Below are positions 1 to 6,342 of a stretch of 10,522 bases of DNA, in pieces. The position numbers were made by a program, and so were the translations under genes. The DNA is taken from contig JADFJI010000040.1 in NCBI GenBank assembly GCA_022566235.1, positions 1-10,522 of the forward strand, read 5' to 3'. The first letter of the stretch is position 1, and each line of letters opens with the position of its first letter. A model generated the notes under the pieces. The model searched no databases, had not been told where the DNA came from, and saw only the letters and a program-made list of their open reading frames with translations. The stretch comes from Chloroflexota bacterium. Lineage in GTDB: Bacteria > Chloroflexota > Dehalococcoidia > Plut-88900.

Positions 1-1032
1 CGGCCTCCCCATGTGTTCCTCGAAGCTCCGGGCCACGGACCTGACGATATACTCGTCCTTGGGGATGTCCACCGGCTCCATGATGACGGTCATTCCCTTG
101 TACTTGGCGGGAGGCGGGATCTCCAGCTCCCACCTGAGGTCGGGGTCCTCCCTGCTCAGCCCCTCCAACACCTTCCTCACGTCCTCCTCCACGGTTTTCG
201 ACGTCTGGCCCGGCAGGATGCGCACATCCCAGATGGTAGTGCAGAAATCGCTGACGAAGTTGGGGCCCTTCAGATCGTGGTCCCGACCCTTGCCCCCTAT
301 GATAGCCCCGCAGTTTATCCGGGGCAGGCCCGGCAGGTCCTCCCTGGGCGTGTGCCTCAGTTCCACCTTGTCCACAGCGTCGATCACCTTCATCATCTTC
401 TCTATGGCATCTATACCCTTCTCCCGAACAGTGATGTGCGTGGAATAGCCGATGGTGTTTATGACCATGCCCACGACACCGGCATGGATAGTCATCACGG
501 TATCGCTGCCGAAGGGTTCGGCCACTATGGCCATGTCGGCCCGCACCCCGCTCTTAAGAGCGTGGACCGTGCCCACGCCACCCTGGAGCTCCCCCACCAC
601 GCAGGCCACCACGATGTCGCCCTTCAACCGTACCCCGGCCTTTCGTATCGCTTCCACAGCGGAAATCATGGCGGCGACCCCGCCCTTCATGTTGAATGAC
701 CCCGCCCCATACAGCCGGTCCTCCTCCACCACCGGTTTCCAGGGGTCCCGCTTCCAGCCCATGGCCAGCGGGTCGATGTCTATGTGGCCGTTGAGCATCA
801 GGCTCTTGCCCCCGCCGGTGCCTTTGAGCGTGGCGATGGTCTGATACCGGCCCGGCTCCACCTCCTGAAGGTCCACCTCGTACCCACGGCGACGGAAGAA
901 ATTTGCCAGGTATCGGGCCACCTTCTGCTCCTCGGTCTTGAAGCTGGGAATGCGCAGTATCCTGCTGCACAGGGCGACGACGTCCCTCTCCTTGATCTGC
1001 CGCAGCACCCTGCTCTTCACAGCGTTATCCAT
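1..1032 (-). CDS. M20-family (ArgE/DapE-like) protein, copy 1, partial at the window edge
   Basis: The frame is open without a stop from the ATG at 1032 to base 1, giving 344 residues; the C-terminus lies outside the window. The start is supported by an AAGGAGGAG ribosome binding site at 1035-1043. M20 enzymes are usually two-metal amidohydrolases that cleave N-acyl amino acids or peptides. Visible M20 landmarks are NGHIDIDP (H83, D85), a GAGSFNMKGG loop (about 110-118), GELQGG (E148) and AEP (E172), plus a dimerisation-domain His in the GYSTHIT segment. The bridging metal ligand, normally Asp, is Asn114, and the position after catalytic Glu148 is Leu rather than Glu. It is a tandem paralogue of the gene at 1159-2409; their first 70 or so residues are almost identical. 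It probably shares that gene's transcript. The substrate cannot be told from sequence; acetylornithine or succinyl-DAP activity should not be assumed. Confidence 0.85.
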   Translation of the reverse strand, partial: MDNAVKSRVLRQIKERDVVALCSRILRIPSFKTEEQKVARYLANFFRRRGYEVDLQEVEPGRYQTIATLKGTGGGKSLMLNGHIDIDPLAMGWKRDPWKPVVEEDRLYGAGSFNMKGGVAAMISAVEAIRKAGVRLKGDIVVACVVGELQGGVGTVHALKSGVRADMAIVAEPFGSDTVMTIHAGVVGMVINTIGYSTHITVREKGIDAIEKMMKVIDAVDKVELRHTPREDLPGLPRINCGAIIGGKGRDHDLKGPNFVSDFCTTIWDVRILPGQTSKTVEEDVRKVLEGLSREDPDLRWELEIPPPAKYKGMTVIMEPVDIPKDEYIVRSVARSFEEHMGRP

Positions 1033-1061
1033 ATCTCCTCCTTAGTGATGGGTACACACCC

Positions 1062-1149
1062 TTCGACAAGCCTGTCCTGAGCCCTGCGGAAAGGTTCAGG
1101 GCGAACGGAAGGATTGAGTTATCCTTCGGTTCGTGGTGAGCCTGTCGAA
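1062..1149. repeat. Intergenic palindromic repeat between the two M20 genes
   Basis: The outer arms TTCGACAAGC (from 1062) and GCCTGTCGAA (ending 1149) pair at 9 of 10 positions. Nested inside are GCCCTG (1081-1086) with CAGGGC (1097-1102), and a stem-loop at 1102-1133 with 12 of 13 pairs around the loop TGAGTT; these two share base 1102 and would compete. The sequence resembles a family of dispersed repeats built on the GTTCGTGGTGAGC and TTCGACAAG motifs that I recall from many environmental bacterial genomes; that is recall, not a search. It occupies most of the 126-nt gap and could act as an attenuator or RNA-stabilising hairpin inside the M20 transcript. Confidence 0.65.
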
Positions 1150-1158
1150 CCACAGCTT

Positions 1159-2409
1159 TTAGCCGGGCTGGTTGCACCAGTTCAGGGCGGCCACGGCATA
1201 GGTCTTGGCCACCTGTACCATACTGCTGACGACAACGAAGGTGTCGGGCTCGCCCTTCACGTCCCGATCGTTCTGAGGCCCGTGGAGACAGACCGGGATA
1301 CCCCTCTCCCAAATGTGGCACGAGTCGTTGCCGGCATAGGACTGGGTCACGATAGCCCCTATCCGGTCGAGCGCCTTCCCGGTTACCTCCCTGTAGCTAT
1401 TCTCCAGGTTCTTCACCACGGGCTCGTCCTTGGGGACATCCAGGGGGTTCATATACACAGTCTGCACCTTGTAGTGGGGCGGGACCGGGGAAATGATCTC
1501 GTAATCGAAGGTGGAGTCTTCCACTTTCAGTCCCTTCAACACCCTGTCGATGTCCTCCTTCACCGTCTGAGCCGTCTGGCCCGGCACCGTGCGAACGTCG
1601 GCGATGATGGTGCAGTAGTCACAGGTGAAGTTGGGGCCCCTCATATCGTGGTCCCGGCCCCGACCCCCGATGATGGTGCCAACGATGACCCGTGGCATGT
1701 CGGGGAGGTCGGGCCTGGGGGTGTAGGTGAACTTCACCTGCTTTATTGCTGGAATAGCCTTGATCATCATCTCTATGGCGTCGATGGCTTTGTGAGCACG
1801 GCTCACGTGCTGGGACAGGCCTATGGTGCTGATGGCCAGCTCCACCCAGCCCACGTGGACCGTCATTATGTTGTCGCCCTCGCCCGTAGGCTCAGCAACG
1901 TAGGCCCCGTCGGTGATGTAGCCGGTGTTCAAGGCGTGAAGGGTCCCGATGCCCCCCTGGAGTTCTCCCACCACACAGGCTACCACCAGGTCTCCCTTCA
2001 TCGACGCCCCGGACTTTCGGATAGCCTCCGCGGCCGTAATGATGGCGGTAACCCCGCCCTTCATGTTGTTGGCCCCGGCCCCGTAGAGCCGGTCCCCCTC
2101 CAGGCTTGGAGTCCAGGGGTCTCGTTTCCAGCCCATGGCCAGGGGATCGATATCCAGGTGGCCGTTGAGCATAAGGCTCTTGCCCCCACCCGAGCCCTTC
2201 AGGGTGGCGATAGTCTGATACCGGCCCGGCTCCACCTCCTGCAAATCTACTTCGTAGCCCCGGCGACGGAAGAAATTTGCCAGGTAGCGGGCCACCTTCT
2301 GCTCCTCGGTCTTGAAGCTGGGAATCCTCAGAAGGCTGCTGCACAGATTCACCATCGGCCCGGCTTTAATCTGTCCCAGCACCCGTTCCTTGACGGCCTG
2401 TTCAACCAT
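1159..2409 (-). CDS. M20-family (ArgE/DapE-like) protein with altered metal ligands, copy 2
   Basis: This 416-residue protein is of normal M20 length, with the catalytic domain split around a dimerisation/lid domain at about 180-300. Residues seen from the ATG at 2409 are H84 and D86 (NGHLDIDP), N115 in GANNMKGG, E149 in GELQGG, E173 (AEPT) and H201 (GLSQH). In DapE/ArgE-type enzymes the ligands are His, a bridging Asp, a second Glu after the catalytic Glu, Glu/Asp of EPT, and a C-terminal His in an AHxPDE-like motif. Here the bridging Asp is Asn115, the second Glu is Leu150, and the C-terminal motif reads KGEPDT with Gly386 in the His position. A single-metal or non-hydrolytic role is possible. 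A GTG at 2415 is an alternative start; the ATG was chosen by alignment with copy 1. It lies downstream of the pxp operon but has its own candidate promoter. Confidence 0.9.
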   Translation of the reverse strand: MVEQAVKERVLGQIKAGPMVNLCSSLLRIPSFKTEEQKVARYLANFFRRRGYEVDLQEVEPGRYQTIATLKGSGGGKSLMLNGHLDIDPLAMGWKRDPWTPSLEGDRLYGAGANNMKGGVTAIITAAEAIRKSGASMKGDLVVACVVGELQGGIGTLHALNTGYITDGAYVAEPTGEGDNIMTVHVGWVELAISTIGLSQHVSRAHKAIDAIEMMIKAIPAIKQVKFTYTPRPDLPDMPRVIVGTIIGGRGRDHDMRGPNFTCDYCTIIADVRTVPGQTAQTVKEDIDRVLKGLKVEDSTFDYEIISPVPPHYKVQTVYMNPLDVPKDEPVVKNLENSYREVTGKALDRIGAIVTQSYAGNDSCHIWERGIPVCLHGPQNDRDVKGEPDTFVVVSSMVQVAKTYAVAALNWCNQPG

Positions 2410-2490
2410 CTCCACCCCCGAATATTGAACGCGAGGTTCACGCGCCTATGTGGTAAAAGGCTCCTGGGAGCTCCCCCTAAAACGAGGCCT

Positions 2491-2520
2491 AGTATAGTAT
2501 GGGGGAGCCGCCTTCAACAA
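2491..2520 (-). promoter_or_regulatory. Candidate sigma70 promoter for the M20 gene pair
   Basis: Read on the minus strand, TATACT (2496-2491) is a 5/6 match to the -10 box. Upstream lies TTGTTG (2520-2515) at 18-nt spacing, or TTGAAG (2517-2512) at 15 nt. The predicted transcript start near 2484 gives a leader of about 75 nt. That leader contains a short G/C-rich inverted sequence around GGGAGCTCCC (from 2465) that could fold. The -35 match is weak, so the call rests mostly on the -10 box. Confidence 0.4.
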
Positions 2521-2740
2521 GTTCCGTTTCCTTATGGCCACGCCATTGCGAAGACCCTGTCCGCACACGAAGCCCTTAAATTAGCTTCTCGAAAACGGAA
2601 GTGTCCCAACGCCGAGTCCCGAGTATCGGGGCAATTCGGGGCCGGGGGTTTAGGGGCCTGTTCTGAGTCTAACTGTCTTGAACTTATCGGAGGTGATGAT
2701 CGAAACCGTTTTCCAAGGCCCTCCTACACATTAAGTCTTT
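2521..2740. other. Gene-free stretch with little recognisable content
   Basis: No supported coding sequence was seen on either strand. A small dyad CCCGA-GTA-TCGGG lies near 2617-2629. A 19-nt sequence at 2585-2603 (CTTCTCGAAAACGGAAGTG) recurs at 2748-2766 with 17 of 19 bases identical, linking this stretch to the hairpin repeat that follows. It may be a decayed repeat or intergenic remnant. Confidence 0.5.
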
Positions 2741-2747
2741 TAATAAA

Positions 2748-2857
2748 CTTCTCGAAAAGGGGAGTGCAGAGGGGCGGAGCCCCTTTGGCAGGGGGTCTTG
2801 GGGGTATTCCCCCAGAATCATTTTTCTCCCCCTCTCCCTTATTAAGGGAGAGGGGGA
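2748..2857. repeat. Triple-hairpin intergenic repeat, copy B
   Basis: Three perfect stems follow one another: AGGGGC-GGA-GCCCCT (2770-2784), TGGGGG-TATT-CCCCCA (2799-2814) and a 14-bp stem with an ATT loop (2827-2857). The left flank GGGGAGTGCAGAGGGGCG is clearly homologous to 6756-6772 in the element after the HbpS-like gene. Stems 2 and 3 keep their pairing in both copies although many paired bases differ. It lies downstream of the SRPBCC stop and upstream of the M20 promoter, so it could terminate the pxp transcript. Confidence 0.7.
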
Positions 2858-2943
2858 CACAGGGGATGAGGGTCAAAAGTGTCCTTGAACACCCTCCACA
2901 CGCCTAGCTTGACCCCACCCCGGCCAGGCCCCTACGCAAGGAG

Positions 2944-3408
2944 TTACACGCCTTCGGCGATGGCCTTGATGCGGTCCAGGGTCCGGCGGACCCCCTCCTC
3001 CATCTGCGCCTGGCGGCGGCGCGACCCGCCGAAAGCTAGGCGGATCACGATACGAAAGTGCCAGAGCGCCCGGAAGGACTCGGTGAGGAGGGTGCCGCCT
3101 TCTGAGGGCTCCATCTGGTACCGCCAGCGGGTCTGCATGCCCTTGAATGGCACGCTGTGGGTCTCGAAGGCGAAGGCCCCGCCCGGCTCCGCTTCGGTGA
3201 CGGTGCAGGTGGTCCACCACCTCAACCAGCCACGGCGGTTGTACCCCTTGAACCGGGCGCCGGCCACCGGGCCCTTTGTCTCACCCAGCCACCGGCAGCG
3301 GTAGCACTCGGGGCTCCACTCGCCCATGCGGGTGACGTCTGAGACCAGCTCGTACACCCTTTCGGGCGACGCCTTGATGTGGACCTGGGCACTACCTTTC
3401 AGGCTCAT
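2944..3408 (-). CDS. SRPBCC-family (START-like, polyketide cyclase/dehydrase type) protein
   Basis: This is a 154-residue protein of typical SRPBCC length; the fold forms a deep hydrophobic cavity that binds lipids or aromatic ligands. The N-terminal pattern GSAQVHIKASPERVYELVSD followed by MGEWSPE is the classic first strand and helix of the fold. GARFKGYNRRG, a central TxCTVTEAEPGGAFAFET stretch, and a C-terminal amphipathic helix (EEGVRRTLDRIKAIAEGV) follow. The ATG at 3408 was chosen because the protein aligns from MSLKGSAQ; an in-frame ATG at 3423 with GAGG upstream is a real alternative. The start lies inside the last codons of pxpC (stop at 3392), a 17-nt overlap that suggests translational coupling and co-transcription with pxpABC. 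No substrate is evident. A link to 5-oxoproline metabolism is inferred from position only. Confidence 0.85.
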   Translation of the reverse strand: MSLKGSAQVHIKASPERVYELVSDVTRMGEWSPECYRCRWLGETKGPVAGARFKGYNRRGWLRWWTTCTVTEAEPGGAFAFETHSVPFKGMQTRWRYQMEPSEGGTLLTESFRALWHFRIVIRLAFGGSRRRQAQMEEGVRRTLDRIKAIAEGV

Positions 3409-4549
3409 GGCCTTCGACCTCATCCCCGGCCTCGACGTCGACACCGTAGCTGCGGGTTTCACCCGATTCCGACACAAGGCGCACCCTGCCGCTGGCACTG
3501 GCCCGGGGCCCGTCGCCGGTTGACGGCATACTGGTCATCTCGACCGAGATGTCGTATACGTCACCTTCCACCCTGATCCTGAACTGTCGGGATACGATGG
3601 GCGCCGCCAGCAACTCCTTGAGCCGGCTCAGGGTGGCCTCCTGCTGCCTCAACGCCTCGTGGGCCTGCTCGATGCTCACCGACTTGAAACTGACCCGGTC
3701 GCCGGGCATCCCCTGGGCAAGGTCGCTCAGGTCGGCGCTGATCACCGTGGCGATCATGGTGTAACCCCCGGAGGTTCCCCTGTCGGCCATGAGCACAATG
3801 GGTTGTCCGTCGCCCGCCACCTGGACGCCGCCAAAGGGGATGCCGTCCGAGATGATATCGGGGCCGACCTTGTGCGCTATCTTTGGGCCCTCCAGCCGGT
3901 ACCCCATCCGATCGGACTGAGCCGTGATGGTATATGACGAGCTGAGGAACGCCTCGATGCCCGTGTCGGTGAAGGCATCGTCCTGGGGGCCGGTTATCAC
4001 GCGGAGCGCGTGCTGGTGTCCGTAGTGAGGTATTAGCCCCCGGGGCGTCCTGCGGCCGGCAAGGTGGAGGGGTGGGGTGGGAAGGGGGGTCAGGAGCGTG
4101 TCGCCGGCCCTCAGGGACCGGCCCTTGAAACCCCCCAGCCCCGCCTTTGCGTAGGTAGACTTGCTGCCCATGACCACCGGCACATCGAACCCTCCGGCCA
4201 CGGCCAGGTAAGACCGGCTGCCCTCCCTGGGCCCCTGGAAGGAGAGGGTGCTGCCCCGGTACGCGGCGACGGCTTCCCACATGGGCACGGGGTCGTCGTC
4301 CAATTCGGGTGCCAGGTCTGCGCCGGTCAGGACTATGAGGGCATCGGACAGGAACTGGAGCCTGGGGCCCAGAACGGTGATCTCCAGGCAGGCCTCTCCC
4401 TCCGGGTTGCCTGCCAGGATGTTGGCCGCCCGCAGAGCGAACAGGTCCATGGCCCCGGAGGCGGGCACCCCGAGCCTGAGATAGCCGTGCCTTCCCAGGT
4501 CCTGGACCGTGGTCAGCACTCCCGGCTCTACTACTTCGATGACACCCAT
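3392..4549 (-). CDS. pxpC: 5-oxoprolinase subunit C (KipA/AHS2 family) with C-terminal extension
   Basis: PxpC works with PxpA and PxpB to hydrolyse 5-oxo-L-proline to glutamate using ATP in the cytoplasm. The AHS2/KipA domain spans about residues 1-300: IEVVEPGVLTTVQDLGRHGY at the N-terminus, GVPASGAMD (27-35), YLAVAGG (114-120), SDRMGYRLEG (212-221), ISDGIPFG (233-240) and ADRGTSGGY (255-263), where TTGGYP is usual. At 385 residues it is longer than E. coli PxpC (about 310). The extra C-terminal part, about 321-385, begins RQFRIRVEGDVYDISVEM and ends AGDEVEGHEPER. It resembles the strands flanking a biotinyl-carrier domain but has no MKM lysine motif. The ATG at 4549 lacks a clear ribosome binding site, and the 30-nt gap to pxpB is made of a tandem duplication. 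Coupling to pxpB translation is likely. Confidence 0.93.
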   Translation of the reverse strand: MGVIEVVEPGVLTTVQDLGRHGYLRLGVPASGAMDLFALRAANILAGNPEGEACLEITVLGPRLQFLSDALIVLTGADLAPELDDDPVPMWEAVAAYRGSTLSFQGPREGSRSYLAVAGGFDVPVVMGSKSTYAKAGLGGFKGRSLRAGDTLLTPLPTPPLHLAGRRTPRGLIPHYGHQHALRVITGPQDDAFTDTGIEAFLSSSYTITAQSDRMGYRLEGPKIAHKVGPDIISDGIPFGGVQVAGDGQPIVLMADRGTSGGYTMIATVISADLSDLAQGMPGDRVSFKSVSIEQAHEALRQQEATLSRLKELLAAPIVSRQFRIRVEGDVYDISVEMTSMPSTGDGPRASASGRVRLVSESGETRSYGVDVEAGDEVEGHEPER

Positions 4550-4580
4550 GTTCAGATTTCGATGGCTCCCAGATTCAGAT
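4535..4580. repeat. 23-bp imperfect tandem duplication at the pxpB-pxpC junction
   Basis: Units 4535-4557 and 4558-4580 match at 19 of 23 positions; both begin TTCGATG and end TTCAGAT on the plus strand. The right-hand unit ends on the last base of the pxpB stop codon. The left-hand unit contains the pxpC ATG and its first codons. Because 23 is not a multiple of three, the two units lie in different frames relative to pxpC. Confidence 0.85.
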
Positions 4581-5308
4581 CAGGCGGCCCGGTGGATGGT
4601 CACACGATACCTTCCGGCCTCCACCTCTCCCTGGATCTCTTGATACCGGGCCTCGTCTATGGACACGAACCTGACCAGGTCCCCTGCCTCCACAAGGGCT
4701 GGGGGGTCCCGGCTGGGATCGAACATTTTGAGGGGGGACCGTCCTATCAGGCGCCAGCCCCCGGGACTTTCCAGGGGGTAAATGCCCGTCTGAGCCTCGG
4801 CTATGCCTACGGAGCCCGCAGGTATCTTGACCCGTGGGGTTTCCAGGCGGGGGGCAGCGATCTTTTCGGACATGCCGCCCAGATAGGGGAATCCGGGGTT
4901 AAATCCCACCATGTAGACCAGGTAATCGGTCCCGGCGTGGATACGGATGACCTCTTCGGGACTGAGGCCTGTGTGGGAGGCGACGAAGTCCAGATCGGGC
5001 CCGAACTCGCCTCCATAGAGGGTGGGAATCTCGAATATACTAGCCTCGCTGGAGGAGGCATCGGGCAGGGCCAGGCCAAGGTCCGACAGACGCTGCTTCA
5101 GCTCCTCAAGGGGGATTTTGAGGGGGTCGTAGTAGACCAGGATGGACCTGTAGGTGGGGGACAGGGCCTCGACCCCCTCGATAGCTGCTTTATCAATGGC
5201 ATCCAACAGGCCCTTGACCCGGCGGTTTACCTCGGGGCTGATGGCATCCCCCACTTCGATGTATAGGGCTCTATCGCCGCCGAGGCGAAACCTGGGTTGT
5301 TGGTACAC
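4580..5308 (-). CDS. pxpB: 5-oxoprolinase subunit B (KipI/AHS1 family)
   Basis: PxpB is the partner of PxpC in the cytoplasmic ATP-dependent 5-oxoprolinase; the Bacillus homologue KipI was first described as a kinase inhibitor. The 242-residue length is typical. Motifs in order are RFRLGGDRALYIEVGD (6-21), SPTYRSILVYYDP (50-62), IPTLYGGEFGPDL (94-106), YMVGFNPGFPYLGG (132-145), PRLETPR (153-159) with IPAGSVGIAEAQTGIYP (162-178), and SPGGWRLIGR (181-190). The start is GTG at 5308, supported by GGAGAAG about eight bases upstream (near 5315-5321). It follows pxpA after 51 nt and precedes pxpC by 30 nt on the same strand, so one transcript is expected. No key motif looks damaged. Confidence 0.95.
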   Translation of the reverse strand: MYQQPRFRLGGDRALYIEVGDAISPEVNRRVKGLLDAIDKAAIEGVEALSPTYRSILVYYDPLKIPLEELKQRLSDLGLALPDASSSEASIFEIPTLYGGEFGPDLDFVASHTGLSPEEVIRIHAGTDYLVYMVGFNPGFPYLGGMSEKIAAPRLETPRVKIPAGSVGIAEAQTGIYPLESPGGWRLIGRSPLKMFDPSRDPPALVEAGDLVRFVSIDEARYQEIQGEVEAGRYRVTIHRAA

Positions 5309-5359
5309 AGAATCTTCTCCAGGTTTTGATGGTGGCCTGATACAAAGCCGAAATACCTC

Positions 5360-6124
5360 TCAGCAGAAGGTGCCCATGGGGACTACTTCGACCCCTTCTT
5401 CCTCGAACTTGCTGCGAATGGCCGCCGCCAACTCGACTGCGCCCGGGTTATCGCCGTGGAGGCAGATGGTATCGGCCTCTATGGGTATATCCCGGCCATC
5501 GGTGGCCGTAACAGTGCCCTCGATGATCATCCTGAGGCTGCGCTCAACCACCTGGTCGGGATCGTGGAGAACGGCCCCGGGCTGGGACCTGGGCGCAAGG
5601 GTGCCGTCCGGGCTGAAGGCCCTGTCGGCGAAGGTCTCCCGAGCCACCCGGTTGCCCATCTCCCGGGCAATCTCGACCCACCTGGTCCCGGCAAGGACGA
5701 CCAGGATTATCTGGGGATCGATCTCCAGGACGGCCTGACAGATGGCTCGGGCCAGGTCGTCGTCCTTGATGGCGGCGTTGTAGAGAGCGCCGTGAGCTTT
5801 CACGTGCTGGAGCTTTCCACCCTCGAGGAACCCCCTGAGGGCCCCCACCTGGTATTTCACGTAGGACTTGACGTCACCGGGGGATGCGGCCATGTCGCGT
5901 CGCCCGAAACCCATCAGGTCCGGATAGCTGGGGTGGGCCCCGATAGCGACCCCGTGGGCCCTGGCTAGCTCTACGGTGTGCTCCATCCATACCGGGTCGC
6001 CGGCGTGGAAGCCGCAGGCGATGTTGGAGGAGGTGACGTGCTTGATCACCTCCTCGTCCAGGCCCATCTTCCAGGCCCCGAAGCTCTCGCCCATATCGCA
6101 GTTGAAATCGATTCTCGTCACCAT
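5360..6124 (-). CDS. pxpA: 5-oxoprolinase subunit A (LamB/YcsF family)
   Basis: PxpA is required with PxpB and PxpC for conversion of 5-oxo-L-proline, which forms spontaneously from glutamine and glutamate, into glutamate. The protein has 254 residues against about 244 in E. coli. Family motifs are complete: IDFNCDMGESFG (5-16), SSNIACGFHAGDP (32-44), GAHPSYPDLMGFGRR (62-76), HVKAHGALYN (107-116), FADRAFSPDGTLAPR (165-179) and ICLHGDNPGAV (220-230). The ATG at 6124 is preferred over an upstream start at 6145 because GGGAGG sits six bases before it and conserved sequence begins right after. It is the first gene of the operon, whose order A-B-C differs from B-C-A in E. coli. A strong candidate promoter lies just upstream. 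Confidence 0.95.
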   Translation of the reverse strand: MVTRIDFNCDMGESFGAWKMGLDEEVIKHVTSSNIACGFHAGDPVWMEHTVELARAHGVAIGAHPSYPDLMGFGRRDMAASPGDVKSYVKYQVGALRGFLEGGKLQHVKAHGALYNAAIKDDDLARAICQAVLEIDPQIILVVLAGTRWVEIAREMGNRVARETFADRAFSPDGTLAPRSQPGAVLHDPDQVVERSLRMIIEGTVTATDGRDIPIEADTICLHGDNPGAVELAAAIRSKFEEEGVEVVPMGTFC

Positions 6125-6156
6125 CACCTGCCTCCCACACGGCACATCCTGGAGTA

Positions 6157-6185
6157 ATCGTAGCTTTGGTTGTTCCTGGTGTCAA
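6157..6185 (-). promoter_or_regulatory. Sigma70-type promoter of the pxpABC operon
   Basis: On the minus strand there is a perfect -35 box TTGACA (6185-6180), a spacer of exactly 17 nt and TACGAT (6162-6157), 4 of 6 matches to TATAAT. The predicted start near 6150 gives a leader of about 25 nt carrying the pxpA ribosome binding site, too short for a riboswitch. Confidence 0.65.
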
Positions 6186-6197
6186 TCGAAATCCGAT

Positions 6198-6221
6198 CCC
6201 TTCGTCCCGAGCCCTTCGTCC
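6198..6221. repeat. Direct repeat CCCTTCGTCC x2 just upstream of the pxpA promoter
   Basis: The 10-mer CCCTTCGTCC occurs at 6198-6207 and 6212-6221, a period of 14 nt. It ends 13 nt from the outer edge of the pxpA -35 box, in the position where activators often bind. A regulator site is an inference from position and repetition only. Confidence 0.45.
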
Positions 6222-6281
6222 TTCCCCGCGGTAAGGACCAGGACAGGCAGGACGGGTGGAAAGAGAAATGATTCGATCTCC

Positions 6282-6310
6282 TTGTGACCCGGAAGACGCT
6301 GATATAGGAT
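6282..6310 (+). promoter_or_regulatory. Candidate promoter of the HbpS/GlcG-like gene
   Basis: TTGTGA (6282-6287) and TAGGAT (6305-6310) are separated by 17 nt, each matching 4 of 6 consensus bases. An overlapping TATAGG (6303-6308) is another possible -10 box. The implied leader is about 25 nt. The 218-nt gap to pxpA would then hold two divergent promoters. Confidence 0.4.
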
Positions 6311-6342
6311 AAGGCCACTTCAATTAACAAGGAGGACTGAAC

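Noticed and set aside
13..699. 228-codon plus-strand open frame opposite M20 copy 1
   Set aside because: It is the exact antisense register of the M20 frame, and its His/Pro/Gly-rich composition is typical of a shadow.
2691..2734. Twelve-codon reading frame after GGAGGTG (ATG at 2696), possible leader peptide
   Set aside because: The SD-like sequence is good, but there is no regulated gene on the plus strand downstream, no run of a regulatory amino acid and no attenuator in the right place.
1114..2907. 597-codon plus-strand open frame antisense to the M20 gene
   Set aside because: Its codons mirror the minus-strand M20 gene, whose family motifs are clear. The translation has no recognisable domain, begins inside a repeat and has no ribosome binding site. 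Long antisense frames are common in GC-rich genes.
4064..5266. 400-codon plus-strand open frame opposite pxpC and pxpB
   Set aside because: It spans two real genes on the other strand, including their junction, and has a low-complexity composition with no family signature.
6124..6145. Upstream ATG at 6145 as the pxpA start
   Set aside because: It adds seven residues with no similarity to the family and would place the GGGAGG ribosome binding site inside the gene.
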